DNA of 28,610 bases from Lachnospiraceae bacterium UBA5895 (GCA_002431915.1 DJEP01000020.1:50426-79035); one strand, 5' to 3'. Positions 15,175 through 24,043 are shown, numbered from the stretch's first letter. The notes: generated from the sequence alone by a model not told the origin. Program-made: numbers and translations.

Positions 15175-17088
15175 ATGAGAATTACGGATTTACTGGACAA
15201 AAGAAGTATTTCCCTGGATGCAGCTCCTGCTGACAAAAAGGCAACACTGGATATGGCAGTGGAGCTGATGGCAAAAAGCGGAAAGCTTGCGGATGTAGAG
15301 CAGTATCGTGCACAGGTCTATGCCAGAGAGGAAGAGAGCACTACGGGAATCGGCGAAGGCATTGCAATCCCTCACGGTAAATGTGAAGCGGTGAAGACTC
15401 CCGGACTGGCAGCTATGGTGATTAAAAACGGTGTGGATTACGATTCCTTAGACGGCGAACCGGTGACACTGCTTTTCCTGATTGCTGCACCAAATACCAA
15501 GGACAACGTACATCTGGATGTACTGAGCAAATTGTCCGTTATGCTGATGGATGAGAATTTCACCGCATCTTTAAGAAATGCCAAAAGTGTGGACGAATTT
15601 TTACAGATCATCGATGCGGCAGATGAGAGTGCAAAGAGCATTGACGACAGATTAAGTGATACCGGCATTACCACCGAAGGGAAAAAGAGCTTTAAGCTCC
15701 TGGCAGTGACCTCCTGCCCGACCGGAATCGCTCACACCTATATGGCAGCGGAAGCACTGGAGAAGGCTGCAAAAGCAGCAGACTGCCAGATCAAGATCGA
15801 GACCAGAGGCTCCGCCGGTGCGAAAAATGTACTGACCGCGGAAGAGATCGCCGTAGCGGACTGCATCATCGTAGCCGCCGATGCGAAAGTTCCCATGGAT
15901 CGTTTTGACGGCAAGAAAGTCATCAGCTGTCAGGTCTCCGACGGTATCAGCAAAGCAGATAAATTAGTACAGCAGGCAGTAAGCGGTGAGGTAAAAGTAT
16001 TCCACGGAGAGGGCGGTGAAGTGAAAGCAGCGGTAACCGGCAAGGAGAGTGCAGCACATAAGATCTACACCCAGCTGATGAACGGTGTATCCCATATGCT
16101 TCCCTTCGTTGTAGGCGGCGGTATCCTCATTGCCATTGCCTTCCTGATCGATGGCCTGAGCATTGATATCAATGCCTTACCCGCAGATCAGAGAGGTAAC
16201 TTCGGTACCATCACTCCCGTAGCGGCAATGTTCAAAAACATCGGCGGCGTTGCATTTGGTCTGATGCTTCCGGTACTGGCGGGCTTCATCGGCATGGCGA
16301 TCGGTGACAGACCGGCACTGGCGCTCGGCTTCGTGGGCGGCATGATGGCAGCGAATGGCAAGTCCGGATTCCTGGGAGCACTGGTGGCAGGATTCTTAGC
16401 AGGCTATCTGATTCTCGGTCTTCGCAAGATCTGTGATAAGCTTCCCGATGCCATTGAGAAACTGGCACCGGTACTGATCTACCCGGTAGTAGGTATCCTG
16501 ATTATGGGTCTGGCAATGAACTTCGTAGTAGAACCGATCATGGGGGGGATCAATACAGGACTGAACAACTTTTTAAGCGGTATGGGAGACTCCAGCCGAA
16601 TCGTACTGGGACTGACCCTGGGCGGCATGATGGCAATCGATATGGGTGGTCCCTTCAACAAGGCAGCTTATGTATTCGGAACCGCAGCAATCACCGCAGG
16701 CAACTACGACATTATGGCAGCGGTTATGATCGGAGGTATGACTCCTCCCTGTGCTATTGCGCTGGCAACCCTGCTATTTAAGAATAAGTTCACCAAGGAA
16801 GAGAGAGATGCAGGTCCTACCAACTTCATCATGGGTCTGGCATTCATCACGGAAGGTGCCATTCCTTTTGCAGCATCCGATCCCTTACATGTACTTCCTT
16901 CCTGCATTATCGGTTCTGCACTGGCAGGTGCACTGTCCATGGCATTCCACTGCACACTGATGGCTCCTCACGGCGGAATCTTCGTATTCCCTGTAGTGGG
17001 AAATGCACTGATGTATCTGGTAGCATTGGTGGCAGGTACGGTGGTATCCGCATTACTGCTTGGTGTATTAAAGAAAAAGGTAGCATAA
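15175..17088 (+). CDS. fruA: PTS fructose transporter subunit IIABC
   Basis: Membrane permease (637 aa from this start) that imports fructose and phosphorylates it to fructose 1-phosphate. Domain order: IIA (about 1-145) with phospho-His67 in GIAIPHGK; IIB (about 170-270) with phospho-Cys181 in AVTSCPTGIAHTYMAAEAL; IIC (about 290-637) with multiple hydrophobic segments, GISHMLPFVVGGG-like start (GVSHMLPFVVGGGILIAIAF) and GAIPFAASDP. I chose the ATG at 15175 (MRITDLLDK) over 15163, because AGAGAGG runs directly into the earlier ATG and leaves it no spacer. Fructose specificity is inferred from the IIB/IIC type and adjacent fruK; mannitol or 2-O-mannosylglycerate relatives are less likely. Confidence 0.95.
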   Translation: MRITDLLDKRSISLDAAPADKKATLDMAVELMAKSGKLADVEQYRAQVYAREEESTTGIGEGIAIPHGKCEAVKTPGLAAMVIKNGVDYDSLDGEPVTLLFLIAAPNTKDNVHLDVLSKLSVMLMDENFTASLRNAKSVDEFLQIIDAADESAKSIDDRLSDTGITTEGKKSFKLLAVTSCPTGIAHTYMAAEALEKAAKAADCQIKIETRGSAGAKNVLTAEEIAVADCIIVAADAKVPMDRFDGKKVISCQVSDGISKADKLVQQAVSGEVKVFHGEGGEVKAAVTGKESAAHKIYTQLMNGVSHMLPFVVGGGILIAIAFLIDGLSIDINALPADQRGNFGTITPVAAMFKNIGGVAFGLMLPVLAGFIGMAIGDRPALALGFVGGMMAANGKSGFLGALVAGFLAGYLILGLRKICDKLPDAIEKLAPVLIYPVVGILIMGLAMNFVVEPIMGGINTGLNNFLSGMGDSSRIVLGLTLGGMMAIDMGGPFNKAAYVFGTAAITAGNYDIMAAVMIGGMTPPCAIALATLLFKNKFTKEERDAGPTNFIMGLAFITEGAIPFAASDPLHVLPSCIIGSALAGALSMAFHCTLMAPHGGIFVFPVVGNALMYLVALVAGTVVSALLLGVLKKKVA

Positions 17089-17126
17089 AAACGGAATAAG
17101 TTTTAAAATAGAAAAGGAGAAAAACA

Positions 17127-17384
17127 ATGAAAGAATTCAAATATGTTATCACAGATCCCGAAGGTATCCACGCACGTCCCGCAGGAGAACTGGTAAAGGC
17201 AGCCAAGGAATTTACCAGTAATATTACCCTGACCAAGGATGGCAAGACCGGCGACTGCAAGAGAATCTTCGGTATCATGGGGCTGGCAGTCAAGGCGGGC
17301 AACGAGATTACACTGACCTTCGACGGTGAGGATGAGGAAGCAGCTTATACGGCAGTAACGGAATTTGCAAAAGCAAACCTTTAA
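17127..17384 (+). CDS. ptsH: HPr phosphocarrier protein lacking the regulatory Ser46
   Basis: An 85-aa PTS phosphocarrier that passes phosphate from enzyme I (His15) to the IIA domain. His15 is present in GIHARPAGELV. Aligned with Bacillus HPr, the position of the HPr-kinase target Ser46 (K-S-I-M-G) is Arg46 here (K-R-I-F-G; codon AGA at 17262-17264), and the following MSLG is MGLA. The protein should therefore take part in phosphotransfer but not in HPrK/CcpA signalling through Ser46. AAAGGAG precedes the ATG. It lies 38 bases after fruA and 38 bases before ptsI, so it looks like a dedicated member of the fructose operon; whether another, Ser46-bearing HPr exists elsewhere is not visible. 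Confidence 0.93.
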   Translation: MKEFKYVITDPEGIHARPAGELVKAAKEFTSNITLTKDGKTGDCKRIFGIMGLAVKAGNEITLTFDGEDEEAAYTAVTEFAKANL

Positions 17385-17422
17385 GACAGAGAAATCACAA
17401 TCGTCAGGAGAGGAGAAACGTC

Positions 17423-19075
17423 ATGGAAGTCTACCAGGGAAAAAGCGTATTCGGCGGAATCGCCATCGGCAGAATCAGTGTTCATAAAAAGGACGAACAA
17501 CAGGTAAAACGCGTCAAGATCGAAGATCCCGAACAGGAGATCGAACGTTACAGACAGGCAAAACAGACTGCCATGGAACAGCTGCAGGGACTGTACCAGA
17601 AGGCTCTGAAGGAAGTGGGAGAAGCCAATGCCGCTATTTTCGAGATCCACCAGATGATGCTGGAAGATGATGACTATAATGAATCTGTGGAGAACATCAT
17701 CCGTATGCAGCAGGTGAATGCAGAATATGCGGTGGCTTCCACCGGAGATAATTTTTCACAGATGTTTGCTTCCATGGAGGATGACTACATGAGAGCCAGA
17801 TCTGCGGATGTCAAGGATATCTCGGAGCGGGTATTAAGTGTACTGGGCGGAAGAACGGCTGGTGCGGTAGCCTCCGAAGAGCCGGTGATCATCGTGGCAG
17901 ACGACCTGGCTCCCTCCGAGACGGTTCAACTTAACAAGGACCTTGTACTTTCCTTCGTGACCGTACACGGTTCTGTGAACTCTCATACGGCGATCCTTGC
18001 CCGTACCATGAGTATTCCGGCACTGATCGGCACAGATATTCCTTTAAGTGAGGAAATTGATGGGAAGTTTGGCATTGTAGACGGACGATGCGGCTGCATC
18101 TATGTGGATCCCGACGAAGAGACGTTAGGCAAAATGCAGCAGTTGAAGCAGGAGGAGCAGGAGAAGAAAGAACTGCTCCAGACCCTGAAGGGAAGAGAGA
18201 ATGTCACTATTGACGGTAAGAAGATCATGCTCTATGCTAATATAGGCAACAGCAAGGATCTGGCAGCCGTATTACAGAACGATGCCGGCGGAATCGGACT
18301 GTTCCGCAGTGAGTTTTTGTATCTGGAGAGAGAGACTTTCCCCACCGAGGAAGAGCAGTTCCAGATCTACCGCACCGTGGCGGAGACCATGGCGGGCAAG
18401 CCTGTGATCATCCGGACCCTGGACATCGGGGCAGATAAAAAATGTGACTATTTCGAGATGGAACCGGAGGAGAATCCGGCAATGGGATGTCGTGCCATCC
18501 GTATCTGCCTGACCAGACCGGAGATTTTTAAGACCCAGTTACGCGCACTATTCCGCGCCAGTGCCTTCGGCAACATCTCCATCATGTATCCCATGATTAT
18601 CAGTGTGGAGGAAGTACACCGGATCAAGAAAATCGTGGCGGAAGTGAAGCAGGAACTGACAGAGCAGGGCGTGGCATTCGGAGAACCGAAGCAGGGCATT
18701 ATGATCGAGACCCCCGCAGCGGTTATGATGAGCGATGAACTGGCGAAGGAAGTGGATTTCTTCAGTATCGGTACCAACGATCTGACTCAGTACACTCTTG
18801 CCATCGACAGGCAGAATCCGAAGCTGGATGCTTTTTACAATCCTCATCATCCCGCAGCATTACGCATGATACAGATGGTGGTGGACAATGCGCATAAGGC
18901 AGGCATCTGGGCAGGCATCTGCGGAGAACTGGGAGCGGATCAGACACTGACCAGACGTTTCCTTGCCATGGGTGTGGATGAATTATCCATGTCTCCCGGA
19001 AGCATTCTTCCCGTGCGGAAGATCATTCTGGAGACAGATGTGACAAAAGAAAGAGAAAACAATAATCTATGCTGA
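17423..19075 (+). CDS. ptsI: Phosphoenolpyruvate-protein phosphotransferase (PTS enzyme I)
   Basis: Takes phosphate from PEP and passes it to HPr. The 550 aa are slightly shorter than usual (about 570), with a shortened N-terminus (GKSVFGGIAIGRI). Motifs: the phospho-His188 in GSVNSHTAILARTMSIPALIG, the PEP-binding barrel with GGIGLFRSEFLYLER and RALFRASAFGNISIMYPMI, FSIGTNDLTQYTLAIDR, and the active-site Cys500 in GICGELGAD. All catalytic motifs are intact. It comes directly after ptsH and overlaps the regulator start by 7 bases (ATGCTGA), implying coupled translation. Confidence 0.96.
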   Translation: MEVYQGKSVFGGIAIGRISVHKKDEQQVKRVKIEDPEQEIERYRQAKQTAMEQLQGLYQKALKEVGEANAAIFEIHQMMLEDDDYNESVENIIRMQQVNAEYAVASTGDNFSQMFASMEDDYMRARSADVKDISERVLSVLGGRTAGAVASEEPVIIVADDLAPSETVQLNKDLVLSFVTVHGSVNSHTAILARTMSIPALIGTDIPLSEEIDGKFGIVDGRCGCIYVDPDEETLGKMQQLKQEEQEKKELLQTLKGRENVTIDGKKIMLYANIGNSKDLAAVLQNDAGGIGLFRSEFLYLERETFPTEEEQFQIYRTVAETMAGKPVIIRTLDIGADKKCDYFEMEPEENPAMGCRAIRICLTRPEIFKTQLRALFRASAFGNISIMYPMIISVEEVHRIKKIVAEVKQELTEQGVAFGEPKQGIMIETPAAVMMSDELAKEVDFFSIGTNDLTQYTLAIDRQNPKLDAFYNPHHPAALRMIQMVVDNAHKAGIWAGICGELGADQTLTRRFLAMGVDELSMSPGSILPVRKIILETDVTKERENNNLC

Positions 19076-19812
19076 CAGAACAACGTTATGACATCATTTT
19101 GAAATTATTGGAAGAGAAAAACAGCATTACGGTGGCGGAAGTTAAGGAACTGTTAAATACTTCCGAATCCACGGTACGCCGTGACATCACGGCACTGCAC
19201 AATGCAGGGAAGCTGGTGAAGGTATTCGGGGGCGCAGTAGCGTGTGACCGCACCGTTTTGACCCACGAACCTACCGTAGAGCAGAAGGCAGCAGTCAACG
19301 TGGAAGCCAAGCAGCTGGTAGCAGCAAAGGCAGCATCCATGATCCAGCCGGAGGATTTCGTCTATCTGGATGCGGGAACCACTACGGCGTGTATGCTTTC
19401 GTATCTGACGGAGAAGAGTGCGACCTTCGTGACCAATGCGGTAGCCCATGCCAAAGCTCTGGCGGCGGCAGGATTCCGTGTCTATCTGGTAGGTGGAGAA
19501 CTGAAAGGTTCCACCGAAGCTGTGGTAGGCAACCAGGCACTGGTGAACTTACAGAGTTATCATTTCACCAAAGGATTTTTCGGCACCAACGGCATCAGTA
19601 GACAGAACGGTCTGACCACACCGGATATGAATGAAGCCATGGTGAAAAAGACAGCCATGGGACAGTGCAGAGAATGTTTTATTCTGGCGGATCATTCCAA
19701 ATTTGGCAATGTCAGTTCCGTGACTTTCGGGTCATTTCAGGGCGGTACGATCCTCACGGACAGCTGCCCCCAGGAGTATAAGAACAGCAGCAACGTGATC
19801 GTATGTGGATGA
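19069..19812 (+). CDS. fruR: DeoR/GlpR-family regulator of the fructose operon
   Basis: A 247-aa transcription factor. The N-terminal winged helix-turn-helix (about 4-56) includes VAEVKELLNTSESTVRRDI, a classic DeoR signature. The C-terminal sugar-phosphate sensing domain (DeoRC, ISOCOT fold) has YLDAGTTTACML and FVTNAVAHAKALAAAG, then GGELKGSTEAVVG and FFGTNGI. Family members usually repress and are relieved by a phosphorylated sugar such as fructose 1-phosphate. Its start overlaps the ptsI stop, so it is made with the operon and is probably autoregulated through the inverted repeat at 14104-14155. No terminator is obvious after it. The name fruR rests on context. Confidence 0.88.
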   Translation: MLTEQRYDIILKLLEEKNSITVAEVKELLNTSESTVRRDITALHNAGKLVKVFGGAVACDRTVLTHEPTVEQKAAVNVEAKQLVAAKAASMIQPEDFVYLDAGTTTACMLSYLTEKSATFVTNAVAHAKALAAAGFRVYLVGGELKGSTEAVVGNQALVNLQSYHFTKGFFGTNGISRQNGLTTPDMNEAMVKKTAMGQCRECFILADHSKFGNVSSVTFGSFQGGTILTDSCPQEYKNSSNVIVCG

Positions 19813-19923
19813 TCTGGATAAAACTGTAAGATGCGTTTTCTCATGATTTCAGGTTAAAAATACAAATGCGACGCACACTATACCCTATACAGCAGTAACG
19901 TAGAATGCAGTGGGGGAATGTGT

Positions 19924-21276
19924 ATGAAGCTTTGGATCACAGAGACGGAAAAAGTAAAAAGGCAGGCAGGTGAAGATGCAGTCGTTATTTTGCAGCACTG
20001 GAAAGCAAAGGCGCACAGATTGCGGATTTACCGTGCCTGCCTTTGCGTTATGCTGCTGTTGGCAGGCGCAGGGCTTATGGGATACGGCTATTATCTGGTG
20101 GACAGCAGTATTCCTTCTGTTCTGCATGTAAGGGCGGGATCAGAAGAAGCACTGGAACTGGATATTCCCGCCAAAGGTGAGATCTTAAACGTCAGCAGGC
20201 AGGGGCAGAGCAATATTCCGGAAGGGGCGGTGAGCGTGGATTTAAGCCAGCCGGTGACCATGAAGACCGGCACCGCTGACAGCATTCAGATGCAGGTGAA
20301 GCTGTTCGGGATCCTGCCGCTCAAACAGGTAGGCATCCGGGTGATCGAAGATCAGGAACTGATCCCGGTGGGGGTGCCCATCGGAATCTATGTGAAGACC
20401 GAAGGGGTACTGGTGGTAGGTACCGGTGAGTTTCATTCTGCGGGCGGAGAAAAAGTATCACCGGCAAAAAATATTGTAAAAAGCGGTGACTATGTGTTGA
20501 AGTTAAACGGTGAGGAAGTTACCAAAAAAGATGACCTGATCTCGCGGATCGAAAACGGTGACGGCGCAGAACAGATCCTCACGATCCGCAGAGGCGAAGA
20601 ATGCTTCGATGTGAAGATCTGTCCGGAGAGGGACCAAAGCGGAAAATATAAGATCGGCGTCTGGGTCCGGGACAATGCCCAGGGCGTGGGCACCATGACC
20701 TATATTGACAGCCGGGGGAATTTCGGAGCCCTGGGGCATGGCATCAACGATGTAGATACCAGCACTCTGATGGAGATGAATGACGGAACATTGTATCAGA
20801 CGGAGATCATTTCGATTCAGAAGGGAACCGCCGGGCATCCGGGGGAGATGACCGGAATGATTGTCTATGCCGATGACCGGATTCTGGGGGACATTACCAG
20901 CAACAGCGTCCGGGGAATTTTTGGTAAGTGTAATAACAAAGCTCTGGCACTTGGCACGGAAGAAGCACTGCCCATCGGACTAAAACAGGAGATCGAAAAA
21001 GGTCCCGCACAGATTCTGTGTACCGTGGACGGCACCACCAGATATTACGATATTGAGATCACGGATGTGCACTTAGATCATGACAACGTAAACCGGGGAA
21101 TCGAATTGAAAGTCATCGATCCGCAACTGATCGCTCTCACCGGAGGCATTGTCCAGGGCATGAGCGGCGCTCCCATTATCCAGAACGGAAAATTCATTGG
21201 AGCCGTCACCCATGTCCTCGTGCAGGACAGCACCAGAGGATACGGGATCTTTATTGAAAATATGCTGGAACAATAG
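19924..21276 (+). CDS. spoIVB: SpoIVB serine peptidase
   Basis: Forespore S55-family serine protease that cleaves SpoIVFA and releases pro-sigma-K processing in the mother cell. From the ATG at 19924 (450 aa) there is a basic N-terminus, one membrane segment (about 39-62, YRACLCVMLLLAGAGLMGYGYYL), a PDZ region (about 150-235) with SGDYVLKLNGEEV, and the protease domain. The triad is visible as His272 (LGHGIND), Asp399 (VIDPQL) and Ser414 (GMSGAPI); the Asp-Ser distance of 15 equals that of Bacillus (Asp363/Ser378). I preferred 19924 to 19918 because the GGGGGA site abuts the earlier ATG. It is separated from recN by the fru operon and is not followed by spo0A. Confidence 0.94.
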   Translation: MKLWITETEKVKRQAGEDAVVILQHWKAKAHRLRIYRACLCVMLLLAGAGLMGYGYYLVDSSIPSVLHVRAGSEEALELDIPAKGEILNVSRQGQSNIPEGAVSVDLSQPVTMKTGTADSIQMQVKLFGILPLKQVGIRVIEDQELIPVGVPIGIYVKTEGVLVVGTGEFHSAGGEKVSPAKNIVKSGDYVLKLNGEEVTKKDDLISRIENGDGAEQILTIRRGEECFDVKICPERDQSGKYKIGVWVRDNAQGVGTMTYIDSRGNFGALGHGINDVDTSTLMEMNDGTLYQTEIISIQKGTAGHPGEMTGMIVYADDRILGDITSNSVRGIFGKCNNKALALGTEEALPIGLKQEIEKGPAQILCTVDGTTRYYDIEITDVHLDHDNVNRGIELKVIDPQLIALTGGIVQGMSGAPIIQNGKFIGAVTHVLVQDSTRGYGIFIENMLEQ

Positions 21277-21284
21277 ATTCATGT

Positions 21285-21324
21285 TTACATTTTGTTTGAG
21301 TCAGGCTTTATAATCTGCTATACT
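21285..21324 (+). promoter_or_regulatory. Promoter(s) of the Nudix-helicase pair
   Basis: Two overlapping candidates: TTGAGT (21296-21301), 17 bases, TATACT (21319-21324); and a second with a perfect TATAAT at 21309-21314 preceded at 18 bases by TTACAT (21285-21290). Either would start shortly before the AAAGGAG site in front of the ATG at 21362. The region starts 8 bases after the spoIVB stop. Confidence 0.6.
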
Positions 21325-21361
21325 GTTTTTTAGATAAGCACAGCAGAAAAGGAGAGACTCT

Positions 21362-21895
21362 ATGACCATACAACAGCCCAGAAATCTGACGACGCTCTGT
21401 TACATCGAGCAGGATGGAAAATATCTGATGCTCCACCGGGTGAAGAAGGAAAATGACATTAACAAAGACAAGTGGATCGGCGTTGGCGGTCATTTCGAAG
21501 CGGACGAAAGCCCAGAGGACTGTGTGCTCAGGGAAGTGAAGGAAGAGACGGGCTATACCCTGACCTCCTACCGGTTCCGGGGGATCATTACCTTTTTATA
21601 CCGGGATGTCTGTGAGTACATGTGCCTGTACACGGCGGATGGATTTGCAGGAGAGGCGAAGGAGTGCGACGAAGGAACACTGGAATGGGTGGACATCGAC
21701 AAGGTGGAAGAACTGGATCTCTGGGAAGGGGATAAGATCTTCTTCCGGCTCCTTCGGGAGAACCGCCCCTTTTTCTCCCTGAAGCTGTCCTATGATGAAA
21801 ACGGTGTCCTTCTGGATGCAGTACTGGACGGAGAAAGAATAGCGGTGACGGGGAGTGGAAATACGCCGGAGGCGGAAAGTGGGACAGTAGATTGA
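21362..21895 (+). CDS. Nudix hydrolase, probable 8-oxo-dGTP diphosphatase (MutT-like)
   Basis: A 177-aa Nudix-fold pyrophosphohydrolase. A perfect Nudix box G-x5-E-x7-REVKEETGY spans about residues 42-64 (GHFEADE...). The N-terminal TTLCYIEQDGKYLMLHRVKK and the DKWIGVGGHFE segment resemble 8-oxo-dGTP/MTH1-like hydrolases that clean the nucleotide pool, which is the usual annotation of this subgroup; substrate is inferred. The last ~25 residues are low in complexity (GSGNTPEAESGT). The stop TGA overlaps the TTG start of the following helicase, suggesting coupled expression of two genome-maintenance proteins. Confidence 0.85.
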   Translation: MTIQQPRNLTTLCYIEQDGKYLMLHRVKKENDINKDKWIGVGGHFEADESPEDCVLREVKEETGYTLTSYRFRGIITFLYRDVCEYMCLYTADGFAGEAKECDEGTLEWVDIDKVEELDLWEGDKIFFRLLRENRPFFSLKLSYDENGVLLDAVLDGERIAVTGSGNTPEAESGTVD

Positions 21896-24030
21896 CTTTT
21901 ACGGAATTTGTACAGAACTACCACATACAGTTAAACGAACAGCAGATGCAGGCAGTACAGGCGACGGAAGGACCGGTGCTTTTGCTTGCGGTTCCCGGCA
22001 GCGGCAAGACCACGGTGCTGGTCAGCAGACTGGGATATATGATTTACTGCCTGGGGATCCGTCCGGAGGAGATCCTGACGGTGACCTATACCGTGGCGGC
22101 GACGAACGATATGCGCAGACGCTTTGCGGGGATGTTCGGAGAGGCGGATGCAGAACGGCTGGAGTTTCGTACCATTAACGGCATCTCCCAGAAGGTATTG
22201 CAATATTTTGCCTACCGGACCGGGAAGATACCGTTTCAGGTGGCAGACAAGGAAACTTCTGAGGCTGTTAAGCAATCCTTTTTGGAAGTAACGGGAAAAT
22301 ATGCCACGGAGAATGACATCAAGGAAACGCAGTTAGATATCACCTATGCGAAAAACATGCGCCTGACACCGGAGGAGATCCGGGAGATGGACACGGATGT
22401 GGAGAAATTTCCGGAGATCTTCCGCACCTACAATGCGAAACTCAGACAGATGCGGATGATCGATTATGACGACCAGATGATCTATGCCCTGCGGATCCTG
22501 AAGCAGTATCCGGAGGTGCTTTCTCATTTCAGAGAGCAGTACCGGTATTTCTGTGTGGACGAGGCGCAGGATACCTCGAAGATCCAGCATGATATGATTG
22601 ATTTACTGGCGGCGCAGAGCCGGAATCTGTTCATGGTGGGAGATGAGGATCAGAGCATCTACGGATTCCGGGCGGCCTATCCACAGGCACTGGTGTCCTT
22701 TGAGGACAGACACCCGGGAGCGAGGATCCTTCTCATGGAGACCAATTACCGCAGCAGACAGGAGATCGTCCGAGCGGCGGATGCCCTGATCCAACGGAAC
22801 AAAAACAGACATCCGAAGAAGATGACCGCCGCCAGAGAGAACGGTGGCTGCGTCATGGAGATCAAGGCAGTATCCAGACAGGGTCAGTACAATTACCTGT
22901 TAAAGGTGGCGCAGGACTGTGAACAGGAGACGGCGGTATTGTACCGGAACAACGAAAGCGCACTTCCCCTGATCGATTTGTTGGAGCGAAAAGGACTGTC
23001 TTACCGGGTGAAAAATTCGGATATGACCTTCTTTTCCCATCCGGTGGTCAACGATATCTGTGATTTTATTCAGCTATCTCTGGATCCCTGGGACGGGGAA
23101 ACATTTCTTCGAATCTATTATAAAATGGGTGCCGGTATCAGCAAAATGGCAGCAACGGAAGCAGTGAATGCCAACACCAGGCGTCTGACACTGTTAGACA
23201 CGGTGGCGGAGATGGACGGAGTGTCTGTTTATACCAGAAAACAGTGCAAGGCACTGGCGACCCATCTGGATAATATGAGGTATGAATCGGCGGGAAAGGC
23301 TATCTACCGGATCCTGAACTATATGGGGTATCAGGAATTCATGGATACCCACGGGCTGGACAGCGGGAAGGCGGAGATCTTAAAGGCACTGGGAGATCAG
23401 GAGAGCAGTCTGTTTGATTTCCCTGCAAGATTACAGAAACTACAGGAAATGATAAGAGGAGGCTGTGGGGATCCGAAGAGCAAATTTATCCTGTCCACGA
23501 TCCATTCCAGCAAAGGTCTGGAATACACCAGAGTGTACCTGGCGGATATGCTGGCGGGAGTGATCCCTTCCCAGATCCCGCCAAGGGGCTGTAAGCCGGA
23601 TTCCCCGGAGGCAAATGCCTATGAGGAAGAGAGAAGGCTTTATTATGTGGGAATGACGAGAGCAAAGGAACAGCTGTATGTATTTACCTTTGGTCCGAAT
23701 CTGACCTCTGCTTTTTCCGGAGAAGTGTTTGAGAAAACAAAGCCGTTAAACGCTGTAAGAAAGACCGATACGACTGTCGGAACCAGAGGCTCGTTGCTAA
23801 AAACATCGGACAAAAGGGTGCAGAAGCTGCCTCCCAGAGAGGTGGGAGAATGTATCACAGCCTGTACGCCCGGACGGGAAGTCCTACATAAAAAATACGG
23901 AACCGGCAGGATCGTCTCTGTCTCCGGGGACAGAAGCATTGCCGAGATTCTGTTTACAGGGGATAACAGTACGAAAAAGATATCCCTCCCCATTGCCTTT
24001 TCCGGGAAGATACTTACTTTAAAAGAATAA
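21892..24030 (+). CDS. UvrD/PcrA-family ATP-dependent DNA helicase
   Basis: SF1A helicase of 712 aa, 3'-5' type. Motifs in order: Q-motif LNEQQMQAV; I AVPGSGKTTVLVSR (about 33-46); II VDEAQDTS; III GDEDQSIYGFRAA; IV METNYRSRQEI; V ILSTIHSSKGLEY; VI YYVGMTRAKEQLYV. The C-terminus (about 660-705: EVLHKKYGTGRIVSVSGD...ILFTGDNSTKKI) resembles the RNA-polymerase-binding Tudor-like tail of PcrA/UvrD. It is shorter than typical PcrA (about 740), so it may be PcrA itself or a paralogue. The start is TTG, overlapping the Nudix stop; no strong ribosome-binding site is seen, which favours translational coupling. A terminator follows the gene. Confidence 0.92.
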   Translation: MTFTEFVQNYHIQLNEQQMQAVQATEGPVLLLAVPGSGKTTVLVSRLGYMIYCLGIRPEEILTVTYTVAATNDMRRRFAGMFGEADAERLEFRTINGISQKVLQYFAYRTGKIPFQVADKETSEAVKQSFLEVTGKYATENDIKETQLDITYAKNMRLTPEEIREMDTDVEKFPEIFRTYNAKLRQMRMIDYDDQMIYALRILKQYPEVLSHFREQYRYFCVDEAQDTSKIQHDMIDLLAAQSRNLFMVGDEDQSIYGFRAAYPQALVSFEDRHPGARILLMETNYRSRQEIVRAADALIQRNKNRHPKKMTAARENGGCVMEIKAVSRQGQYNYLLKVAQDCEQETAVLYRNNESALPLIDLLERKGLSYRVKNSDMTFFSHPVVNDICDFIQLSLDPWDGETFLRIYYKMGAGISKMAATEAVNANTRRLTLLDTVAEMDGVSVYTRKQCKALATHLDNMRYESAGKAIYRILNYMGYQEFMDTHGLDSGKAEILKALGDQESSLFDFPARLQKLQEMIRGGCGDPKSKFILSTIHSSKGLEYTRVYLADMLAGVIPSQIPPRGCKPDSPEANAYEEERRLYYVGMTRAKEQLYVFTFGPNLTSAFSGEVFEKTKPLNAVRKTDTTVGTRGSLLKTSDKRVQKLPPREVGECITACTPGREVLHKKYGTGRIVSVSGDRSIAEILFTGDNSTKKISLPIAFSGKILTLKE

Positions 24031-24043
24031 AATAAAGCAAAAG

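Noticed and set aside
19852..19880. Sigma-G-like promoter (GGTTAA ... CACACTA) before spoIVB
   Set aside because: Only the CACACTA box is close to consensus; the -35 part matches poorly at any allowed spacing, so it is not listed as a feature.
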